Shown here: positions 20,579 to 30,354 of the stretch, in pieces
How positions within the stretch are numbered: the first letter of the stretch is position 1
Layout of the letters: each line of letters starts with the position of its first letter
NCBI RefSeq assembly: GCF_000003605.2
Contig: NW_003121421.1
Coordinates: forward strand, 94,212-124,565
Source of the DNA: Saccoglossus kowalevskii
Lineage: Eukaryota; Hemichordata; Enteropneusta; Harrimaniidae
DNA: 30,354 bases
Direction of reading: 5' to 3'
The notes under the pieces: generated by a model
The model's database searches: none
What the model was told of the DNA's origin: nothing
Seen by the model: the letters and a program-made list of their open reading frames with translations, nothing else
Program-made: the position numbers and the translations under genes

Positions 20579-23500
20579 TGAATGTTAATTCAATAAGACG
20601 TCGCTTTCTTACAAATATAGTGTATCGGGGAGTGTAGTTTTTATTCTAATGATGTTTTCAACATTTACTTCAACATAGGACGTTACATCTGATCAATGAA
20701 CATATCTTTACGTTTTAGATAGTAGTTTTTGTTTAACTTTAGGGTATTATTTTGTTTTACATTACTATCAAATTTAGGTCTTTGATCTGAATTGGAATAT
20801 TTTGAAATTGATGTTCTTCGTTAATAATTATAATATATAGTCCAGGAGTAATCACTGATATCCGATCGTTGATGAGAGCATATATGTTAACATGAAAACT
20901 CCATTTTACCAATTTATTCGATCTTGGTCAACAACAAAATACGATTGCAAGATTTAACGTTAATTACGTAAACACGCTCAGGTCTATGTGACTTCTACGT
21001 ATCAATGAAATGCGGTGATGCCAGTGTCATGTTCAGACTCTAAGTAGTACTTAAACTTCAACTTCGCCGACGTTCCGATACATTTGAAGGTTTGACATCC
21101 TAGTTTGTGAAAAGTATTTTGAGTTAGTCAAACATTTAATGTGGCTGATTTTTTTCCAATTAGCCTCGGCTCACTGCTTTGAGCTAGTCAGCGTGATGAA
21201 CTTCCACAAATCCATTGAAGCGACTCATTGGTGATAATGAGTTTTAAACAACGTGAAAATGGTTTCTGAAATGGCGCAGTCTTAACTTAGAAATGAGTTG
21301 ATATATATAGAAAACTGTTTGGCAAAGATTTTTAAATAATCTATTCTCGATGCAATGTAATGTGCACCCTGTGAGACTTACGGAAGAATTTGGAATATCA
21401 GTACCATATTTTAGATTCATAATTTTTCGAGGGTTAAATATCATTTTGAGTAAATGTCAAATTTATTGTCATTATTTACTGAGATTGAAAATGGCAGCGT
21501 CACAAATCTATTTTGCTGTAGCAGCTGTCGGTGTCATTATTTATAAATGGTGTTCTGACCCAACTGACCTCTCTCGCGAGACTTTAAAATTTAATGACTT
21601 AAATTACTAGTATTTCACAGGATTTAAGAGGCATGTGTTCAAATCGTATATATGTGACTTTAATGCCAGAATGCATATTGACAAGTTGTATGTTTTTGGC
21701 GTCAATTTAAAAAAAAGGCTTTATATGCACCAGTCGTACAGTTATGCTATAGTTGTTTTCCGCGGGGCCACTCACTGAGGTATAATTTGGGTCCTTCACA
21801 AAATTAGTGTTACATTTTTTGTCCAGTCATGTTACAGAACTTGTACTTCGGGGAGATTTTTGCCAAAATTGCACACGAACTAAACGTGATTGGGGATTTT
21901 CTTACTGGATCCTCTTCAGCGGTTTTATGACGGCATCCTATGTACCTCATTTATGGTATGACGCCAATACGTACACATTGTGCGAACAGTGTGACAAAAC
22001 CCAAGAGTGTTAATTTACATTAAACCAACTTGCTTTCTAAACTAAAGATTGGAAAGCAATTTACTGTCCCCTACAATAAACACTAAATAAGTATTATATT
22101 AAATAGGACCTACGTGGAAAATGTTTGCTTTCCTAAAATCAAACGTGTATCACTGAAAATGAAATCAAAACAATATCTTCGGATGCACAGTTACATAACT
22201 GCTATATACCAGGGTCTGAAAAGAAAAAGAGAAACCCGTCCTCCCATTTAAATATTCGTTCCTTATCGTCCCTGCCAATTCAATACCGAACAGTGAATAT
22301 ATTTATTATTTATATTTATCCAATTTATTTATTAATTGTTTATACATTATATTGGATTTAACACCCTCCGTGTTGTTATGTTTTATTGTCATCATTATTC
22401 AGTGGTTTGAAGGAAATTAAAGTGTGTAGTCACACTATATACTCACGTTGTAAAAGAGATTTATTAGCGGTTGCGATCTTACACGACACCTACCTAAACG
22501 GCTGTAATTTAGTTCAATCATACACAACACTGCATTGCTGTTATACCGAAACTAATCTTTCACCCTCGACCTTATTGAAATGAGTCAATATGTGACTAAT
22601 CAAAACGCTGGCAATCTTTCATACTATTTACTCATGCAGGACAATTGACCCTCCCAACCTCGTGATATCAAATTGTACAGTTGACTAATTGTTTATTTAA
22701 TCTGTTTCGCAACTATTGACCTATAGCGCTTACCCGGGCATTACGCACATAAGACAGCGACAAGAAAAGACCTTGAAATAAAGCTTTCCCTTTTTATACC
22801 GAATGTTATGTTACAAATTGGCTATCATGTTCACCATCGACAACAATCGAAAATAAAATTCCACGATTTTCACGGTCGAGCGGCGTACTGGTAGCACTCC
22901 ATAAATGATTTAATGAAATACTGTACCGAGTGATAAAACATTTGAAATGTTTTCAATTAAAATTCACTCAAATACCGTATTACTATTACTTACCGTATTA
23001 ATTGTTTCAATTATGCGTTGGTAGAATAGTTTGGGTTGTGTCACTAAAATGTTTTTGTTTTTTTCTTTTTGCTATATATGGCTTTTGGGAGTTGAAGTGT
23101 ACGTTGAGTGTTCATAGCGATAAACTGTGGATGGCTTTTTAAAGTTCAAGTGCCAATAAAATGAGAACTGGGGATAAGTAAGCTATAACTCTCGCTGGCA
23201 TTTATAGCGCATATGATTTATTTTCTAGAGTTGTTTGATGGGGACTTTGTGCTATTTTTAACGATATACCTAAATCGTTAGATGCAGCGTGCGTTATGAA
23301 ATGCATTACATTTGACTATAAATATCACAATAAATATAGCCCGAAAAGGGGGTCTTCGGTTTAGTCATCCGATCAAAGATGGCCGACTACCGGCCGTTTT
23401 AATATCTAAAAATGTTCTAAAGTGGACTTTTTCCGTGCATACTTGGGACAATGTGTTTAAAACTTGGTAAGACGGCCGTACATATCGGGAGTCTAATGTA

Positions 23501-24737
23501 TGTCCAGTTGTTGTTTTTTCGGACATTCTTAGGCCGATTCATTACAAATAAAGCAAGACAGATTCGGTCTCAATTGTTCTAATAAGGATGCAAACCATCT
23601 TTAACAGACATAATTTTGTTTCGCTGATGAAAACTATCCGCATTTACTAGTAAATAAAAACGATGTTTTGCTAAGTGGGGGATACATCTCACCCCTCGCT
23701 CTTTAAAAATAAGTAGCGAATTCCAGATGAACGAGTAAGTTAAGCAACACATACACGTACGTTTTAGAGCTGCAGAAAAAACCTAAACCTCGTCAAAGTC
23801 GCTGTATAACTTTGCTGCGTACCATGGACGTTTTACCAGACATGTAAACAGTTCATTAATTAACGATACTAGTGACCTTGTAGCCGTACTCTAACTATCA
23901 GTTCGACAATGGAGCATTAGTCAGGGTGAATTCTATGCAGAATAGTTGACAGGTCTCACTGAATGCCTTCAAATGTTCTAGAATTCCCCCCAACATATAC
24001 ATCTACAGATAGTTTTGACAATGGCGTTTAAGTAAAATAAAGCCCTCGTACCCAGACTCCCTCGTTCCGCAATACAATTTTTCGACCTGCGGTATCGACA
24101 TTTCGGAATTTATCCTATACAACAACCATGCGAGAGGCTCAAATTACATAATTTTACGCAGACAAACACTACATAAAAACACTGAATTTTATGTTATTAG
24201 TAAATTATACTTTTTGACAACTCGCCTGTAACCCTGTAATATGCATATTACATATGTCGTAAATTAAAAAATAGAAACCCACGTCAAAAACAAAGCCTCC
24301 GATTTGTCAAGATTAGTATACGTTTTTGCAGATTACACGGATACTCGGGCACTCAACATAATGAAAAGGTTCTGATGGCTCGGATCACTTCGGATCATTT
24401 AGTGAAACAAATGCTAACATATGGTTTCCTTGGTGATACCCAGTCCAATTATTACAGTGACGGCCGCTGTAACATCGCACACAATTAAATCGCATGGATT
24501 CATACCATATGTCCAGTGTAATATTTAGATTATTATTAATAATATAGAATCGTGATTTTTGTTATAACCATGCATGTTTTGAAACACAAATATTATATTT
24601 ATTTAGTAGACAGTGCCAAATACACTGTTCGATTAAAATTTTTCAAAGAACGGTAATCTACATAAATAAAGTGGATTAGCTTCGAACGAACTCTGATTGT
24701 CATGAATTCATGTGCTTTTACTGTAACAATCACATAT

Positions 24738-24809
24738 TTACGTCACTTCCGGTGCAATGCCACACGTGTTATAAATCAGTCGAACGAATGTGAATTTCAG
24801 ATTAATCTG
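24738..24809. promoter_or_regulatory. Promoter- or enhancer-like motif cluster in intron 2
   Basis: Within about 70 bp lie an ATF-like TTACGTCA (24738-24745), an ETS-type CACTTCCGG (24744-24752), an E-box ACACGTGT (about 24762-24769), TTATAAAT (about 24769-24776) and the 12-bp palindrome CAGATTAATCTG (24798-24809), which is a head-to-head homeodomain site of the Otx/Bicoid type. ATF plus ETS in this arrangement is common in animal promoters. No convincing ORF follows on either strand, so it could be an intronic enhancer, an alternative promoter or coincidence. Confidence 0.3.
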
Positions 24810-27562
24810 CGAAACTATTCCGCAGTTGAGACAAAGCATATTATAAAGACAAAATCTGTCGACAAACAAGCTGTTCTTTGATTGCTCGACTGCCTTTTGA
24901 TTGGTCTGCTCTCGCAATGATTGCTCTTCCGAAGAATACCGATACTATGTGGTTGGTGATTATCACATGTTGTATAGCAGCAAGGTTTCGAAATATATCG
25001 AATTAACCAAGCTGTACATGTACATATATTTATAACGAAACTGAACACGATGTCAGAATGTGTGTGTAATTTACACCAACTAGTTGCACTCATCATCTTA
25101 CTTCCGTAATTTGTGTCTGGTTTCTGATTTAATGAGGGAAACGACTGTGAATGTTTTTGGTATTAATTTTAGTGTTAAATTCGCAAATCCCAGAAAACCA
25201 CGGAAGAAGAATAAGCGTGAAATATTATGATAACTGGTATAATTTCAGTATAATTAGAACTGGGTCGTGAAATTTTGTATTGGTACTCGTTTTGATACAA
25301 CATTCAATCACTATTGGATATCCTGATGTTTTGCATACATAGTGATTTTGTTTAACGAATCATTCATTTTTATTCTATTTATGATAAAAGAAATACCGAT
25401 TTCATTCTAAAGACAAATGCCAAATTAATATATGAAAATTCATTACCAATAAAACATGTGATGTTGGTATTATTTTAATTAGACCCTTCTTTTGAGTGTT
25501 AAAAAATATTTGTTAATTTATATAATTACAATGTACTATGTATGTGAAAAAAGAAGAACAAATTACGGAAACTGAATGTACGATTACATTTCACATATAA
25601 TACTTGTTGGCATGCCTATTTATTAATGCAATTCACGCGCAACTATGCAAACACAGTTCTTAAATTAATGATTTTAAATTAAAAGGAATTCCCTGTCCGT
25701 ATTTGAGTTTTTGTTCCACTGACGATATAGAGTACATGTTTTCAAAGCACTATCATAATTATGCATAGTTTCACAGCAGAAGTAAAAACATGTGCGTTTT
25801 AATCAACAAAAGGTTTATCTTATTCCTAAAAATAGAGACCATCCTACGAAGGCTGTTAATAATGCATGTACGGTTGACGCATGGGATGTTACAGTTCATG
25901 ACATATCGCTACAACCATCACAATATTTATATCACAGTGTTTACACGTTACATTGCTTTTCATTTTCACAGACAGTTTTTTTGAATATAGTCATTATTCG
26001 TCGAGATAATATGAATGACCACAGACATAAGATAGTAAATTATTAATTATAGCTCAGACGAAAAGTTTGATATATTTATAAGACATGTAATGTTATATAA
26101 TTACATAAATCAGTGTCATATAGGAAAACTCATTGCATTCGCTGGTCATTTGATGATTTGATGATTTGCCATAATAACTACATGGATACATGATTACTTT
26201 CTTTCTCTCTATAGCTATCTGATATTCATTTTTCTTGAACAGTTAAAATTGTAGGTTTACTTATCAGTCACGTGGTCTTTGTAATCTCTATAGCTTTAGT
26301 TCACTCATTTGAATCGCCAGTATATGATGCGTGACAAAAACGAGATAACAAATACCTTCCACAGTCATTCGGGTAATCTATATTATATTGCTTATTAAAT
26401 ATATATTGAAACAATACACCTTGTACATAACAACAGTGATGGGCATTATTATCGTGGAAAAAACATATTCTGACTTTTAATTTTCACAAATGTAGATGAA
26501 ATATTGACATTTGAGACTTTGAAAGATGAATAGCATTTAATATAAATCTGGTCAAATATTCGTTCATTAACTTCAACAGTAAACGATCCTAAGTTTGAGC
26601 TTTCAGAACATACATGGTAAGTGTAACGAGAAATCTTCATTATTTCACCAAATCAGAGTTAAACGACAACACTATAAATAAGATGCAACATCAATTTGCA
26701 TAATTCTAATGCTACTCGATTTAGAATATGAAAAGTATATCGCAATGACGCAAGTGCAATTTGGCGGAAAATAAAGACGATACACTGACGATGGCGGCCT
26801 CAAAGCACAGATGTTTTATGTATTTCTAATGATATACAGGGATGTTTGAAGACTCAAATTTGATCAAAGCCATTTTTCACACTCGCCGGTATATTTGACA
26901 TTACGAACTTAACGGATGCGTTCCGTCAAGGAATGTGGAGAGTATTACGTTTAGCTCTGGGAGGGCTATTTTTAGTACTCCGCAGTATCAGCGATGGCAT
27001 ATGTATTACTGGGTGATAGATCGCCTACATTCAATATTTGTTATATAATTATATAAACTAGGCGGCTTGCCATTCTAAGTAGCGGTTATTATTGTGCATT
27101 TGTGAGTGACTGGCGTAAACAGACTGAGAAATGATTGCACGATTGCAGTAGGTAGTGTGGTTATTGTAAGCCTTATGTCGCTGTTCTGTCTTGACTATTT
27201 TCACAGCAGTTTAACAGGGAAGAGGTAAAACTCTCATGGAATTACATATTGTGTTAAAAAAATATTTATTTTCAATGTAAAGGAAGACCGCGGGTTTAGG
27301 ACAATAACCTACCGTATGTTATATAGTAACATTTCCCTGTGTATTAACATGTCAATTTAATTGTGTTGAGCATGGAGCCCAATAATAATATTGTTCACAC
27401 ATGACGCCCAGGATTAGCACAGTGTGTTGTAAATCGATTTAGCATCCAACAAATCAGCATTTGTCCTGAAAGAGTCCACGTATATATGTAAAACATATTC
27501 CGGTGTGACAAGTGTGTGCTTTAAGAACAGGCATTTCAAATGGCTGGGTTGAAAGGCGGTGA

Positions 27563-27753
27563 TCGTCGCGCCACGCACGCGCGAGATATGGGTCTCAAAA
27601 AATGGCGACTTTGACTATTGCGCACACTAACGAGTACACGCTGAACGGTTACCACGTATTAATTAGGTATTTTTTTGTTTTTGGAATGTGTCGAACAAGT
27701 CGCCGGTGATTTCACTAGAAAAGCGCATTCGAAATGTCGGCGTGGCGCGACGA
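27563..27753. repeat. 191-bp GC-rich unit bounded by 14-bp perfect inverted repeats
   Basis: TCGTCGCGCCACGC at 27563-27576 is the exact reverse complement of 27740-27753. The interval and its right flank (to about 27790) are CpG-rich, unlike the surrounding AT-rich intron. It contains AAAATGGCGAC (about 27599), close to the YY1 consensus. No target-site duplication is evident. It may be a degraded miniature element or a small CpG-rich regulatory element, about 480 bp upstream of exon 3. Confidence 0.6.
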
Positions 27754-28236
27754 CCTTTAAAGACGCCGGGGGGAAATGACGGCGTTGTGGGCTTGAAAAC
27801 AAATTAGTTAACGGATGATTTCCAACCAGCGATATACAAGTGTAAGATTGTTATCCCGCACTAAAGTTTATTTATTCCAAATATGTATGTATTCATTTAT
27901 TCCAAACCAATTTGATATTATAGTTGTATGTTTATATATCTTCCTTGTGAATAAACTATTGAAATCAGCACCCAGTACAACACAAACTTGTTTTCTGTGC
28001 AGTTTGCTAATATATCAACACGATTAGCCATGTTCACACTATGTACCCATGTACATATTATCTTAATGTAGATGTGCAGGCACTACCGACGCCAGGGCGC
28101 CACTCCCGGCGTATTAATGAGGCTTTTATATTTGCGTATTCAATATATGTCGTATAATTATGAAACCATATTATTAAGTAAAAAAATGAGTATTGCCGTT
28201 CAAGTAACATATTTCTTTGATGGATTGTTGTTGTAG

Positions 28237-28304
28237 GTCCTCCTGTGAATGTGACATGCGACATGTTTGTTGAAAGTATTGACACGGTCAAGGAAACGAC
28301 CATG
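28237..28304 (+). CDS. GLRA-like: Glycine-receptor-like channel, exon 3 (conserved 68-nt exon, beta-strand region)
   Basis: Exactly 68 nt between the acceptor TTGTTGTAG (ending 28236) and the donor ATG|GTGAGT (28305). It encodes residues 62-84 of the deduced protein: PPVNVTCDMF, then VESIDTVKETTM. Glycine and GABA-A receptor genes share a 68-nt exon at this place, ending just before the DYRVNIF-type sequence of the next exon. N66-V-T68 corresponds to the known glycosylated Asn of glycine receptor alpha subunits, and C69 to their conserved free Cys. The first codon is split G|GT with exon 2; the exit is phase 0, also as in vertebrate GLRA genes. The VESID stretch is less GlyR-like and recalls GABA-rho. 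The next exon (about 220 nt in relatives) is not visible before the window ends. Confidence 0.96.
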
Positions 28305-30354
28305 GTGAGTACGTGACCTATGCAATAACCAAATTGACAGCATATCATGCGCGTGCGTGATGATATTTTCAATAACGTCAACTTCACCGTCGGCTCACGA
28401 CGCGCACGGCTTTAGCCTCATTCATACCCAGATTTTGACCAAACTACAACAAATTGCCCATGATTTCGGATATCTGAATCCATGACGTTATCAGAGTGAA
28501 CGATATTTATTAAATTCTGTTGTCGGTTGTGAAATCAAGCAACACCACAAATCATTTTATATAGCAAATTGAATTGTTCTATTTCAAGCAAACAATTCTA
28601 ACTAAACACAAAATATTAATTACCAGCAACTCAATTATCTGTGACTCAATGTGGGTAACTTATCGTGTATGGCACTTCAATAACATCGTGATGTAATATT
28701 CGGTTGATATTTGACTGCTATGACGTAGATTGAGCATACTCGGACAACAAATTTTGCTTTAATGTATTTTCACTCCCACGTCTTGTTATGTGACAGTAGT
28801 TTAACTGTAACCTCACTTATCCATAATGTAAACTAATATGGTGTCGAGCTGAGTTCAGATGTACTGTTATGCGTCAATCGCCATCTTAGCCATATGTTGT
28901 AACTTAAAGATAATTATGCAAATTCCTCGCTTCCAACAACTACATCAATATTGATACATGTGATGCGTGTTTTATTTCAAGTATGTGATACTGCGCTGTG
29001 ATTGCGAAACCATTGGTAATTAGACGATGAATATATTTAGATCTCCTGATTGCAAAACAAAGATGTATTAAAATTACTCAGATATATCAGCAAATCTTGG
29101 AATGACCGATAATTTCCATCGAACAAACCTCAAGAAGTTGTCTCCAATCTTGCTAATGCATGCCTTTTCGCTAATTTACATTTCCTTGAGATGTGAACTT
29201 ATTGGTGAAAATATAATAATACTTATTAAGGTATAAATATTAATACCCGATTGTCCGTTTTCTGGTCGTTAGGGTATCGGCATGATGGCTTCTTGACGGT
29301 AACATAGATGTTTATTTAATTCCATTGATTGATTCAGTATTCCTTTTACATTAATATCGTGAGGGTAATGTACAATTCCATAAATAAACACATGCTGCAT
29401 GTGTGTGTGTATGGCCTCGAACCGCAATAGAACATCGACCCAGTAGTGTCGATTGCACGCGTCTGTCTCTCACCGCCTGTCAGTCCGGGACAAGGACAAA
29501 CTGCCGGGGATGGTATCGAACATTTATATATGATTCACTCTGAGACTAACAATTAACCTCATACATTCAGAAGTTGTGGCACGACTGTGATGTGAAGTCT
29601 TTTACGCGGTAGAAAACGACTATTTTGAAAAATGCATGTTATAAGAGACTCTTCAAACAAAGAACGCGACACTGCGTTCTATTCGCTTGCAATAATATAT
29701 TTACATTAATTGTATTTTATTTTGCCAGCTGAAACAATTGAATGAATACATAAATAAATTCATGAGCAACAGTTGCGCATTTCGCGTGATTGATGTTGTC
29801 CTAGTTTATTTATTCATGCTATATCAGTGCAAGGAAAATACGTTGCACTATGTCCAAAAAATTAGTCTGGTGAATGGTGACGCCACGGTATGACTATGTC
29901 GACAAGAGATCTACAATTTGTAAAAAAAAAAATGTTATTCACAAAACATAATTGTGAATTTTTTATAATTGTACAATACCTTTCTGTTGAAAGATTTCGC
30001 TAGATGGAAATCAATTTACGTTGGGGTATATCAATATTCGTGCCATATGCTCGTTGTGACGTAAGAATAGACTGTGACGTCATTGGTCCTTTGTGTTATC
30101 AAACCTCATTGAATATCGTAGTGTCTACCAAGAATTTAAAAATGTTAAAAACGTTTTAAAATTGATCCACACATAACAAACGAATTATTAAAAACAAACA
30201 AATAAACTTTAACATCACGTGATATGTGATTATATTTCTTTAACCGATTCAGATATCGGTAAAGTTTAAGTACATGATGTTCTTGTAAAGTGTTCTTAAC
30301 AGCGTCCGCATTACTTTCGGAAATTCCGTCGCGTTTCGGAAAGTTTTAATTTTC
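28305..30354 (+). other. Intron 3 of the receptor gene, 5' part
   Basis: Starts with a consensus GTGAGT donor. The expected next exon, beginning near DYRVNIF and encoding an RQ.W.D motif, is not present up to the window edge. Visible items are a short TG run at 29400-29411, a CRE pair at 30057-30064 and 30075-30082, and the palindrome ATCACGTGAT at 30214-30223. Confidence 0.75.
30057..30082. promoter_or_regulatory. CRE pair in intron 3
   Basis: A near-consensus TGACGTAA (30057-30064) and a full TGACGTCA (30075-30082) are 18 bp apart start to start, in the same orientation, followed by an inverted CCAAT (ATTGG). Motif match only. Confidence 0.35.

Larger units (their letters stand above)
20553..28236 (+). 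other. Intron 2 of the receptor gene (about 7.7 kb)
   Basis: Runs from GTAAGT to TTGTAG and falls at the phase-1 position (G|GT, Gly) expected between these two exons of a GLRA-type gene. Content is AT-rich and non-coding, with a palindromic CRE 18 bp inside its 5' end, a promoter-like motif cluster at 24738-24809, a GATGGCGGC motif near 26790, and a GC-rich inverted-repeat unit at 27563-27753. I recognise no complete transposon in it. Confidence 0.85.

Noticed and set aside
28058-28387. Minus-strand frame of 109 codons
   Set aside because: Antisense shadow over receptor exon 3, which has conserved motifs on the plus strand.
28305-30354. Search for the fourth receptor exon
   Set aside because: No DYRVNIF or RQ.W.D-type coding sequence with splice sites was found; presumed beyond the window.

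Overview
This window looks like nuclear DNA of an animal, most likely an invertebrate. It is AT-rich, almost all non-coding, and full of short tandem repeats and transposon debris. Its only recognisable host gene is split into tiny exons by introns of about 15.6 kb and 7.7 kb. I see no operons, prokaryotic genes, rRNA, tRNA or CRISPR. The species cannot be fixed from this window. A BEL/Pao retrotransposon beside a glycine-receptor-like gene fits marine invertebrates (deuterostome or lophotrochozoan), but that is inference.

Left end (1-2761): the 3' portion of a decayed BEL/Pao LTR retrotransposon on the + strand. The gag part (DUF1759-type) is split by a 647-bp insertion flanked by a 5-bp duplication, TACTA. 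The zinc-knuckle region then carries a frameshift and an in-frame TGA. An aspartic-protease-type domain (DUF1758) follows. It joins directly to the last ~52 residues of the polyprotein, so reverse transcriptase, RNase H and the integrase core are missing. A probable 3' LTR (2517-2761) closes the element. The 5' end lies outside the window.

Middle and right (4819 to beyond 30354): a Cys-loop, glycine-receptor-alpha-like ligand-gated channel gene on the + strand. Three exons were found by reading splice sites and codon phase, because each is too short to show up as a long open frame. Exon 1 (4819-4913) encodes a signal peptide, exon 2 (20464-20552) the start of the mature extracellular domain, and exon 3 (28237-28304) the characteristic 68-nt exon of this family. 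Exon phases agree across both introns. The remaining extracellular, pore and cytoplasmic exons lie beyond the right edge.

Introns: intron 1 holds an ATTCT pentanucleotide array, a 44-bp minisatellite, a 9-bp repeat, a hairpin plus AAAT-tail structure resembling the 3' end of a non-LTR element, a GC-rich imperfect palindrome, a 135-bp inverted-repeat unit with NRF-1-like sites, and two diverged tandem arrays. Intron 2 holds a promoter-like motif cluster near 24.74-24.81 kb and a GC-rich inverted-repeat unit at 27.56-27.75 kb. Palindromic CRE octamers flank exon 2. No new multi-gene system is visible. The useful results are the hidden receptor gene and the layered history of the retroelement.
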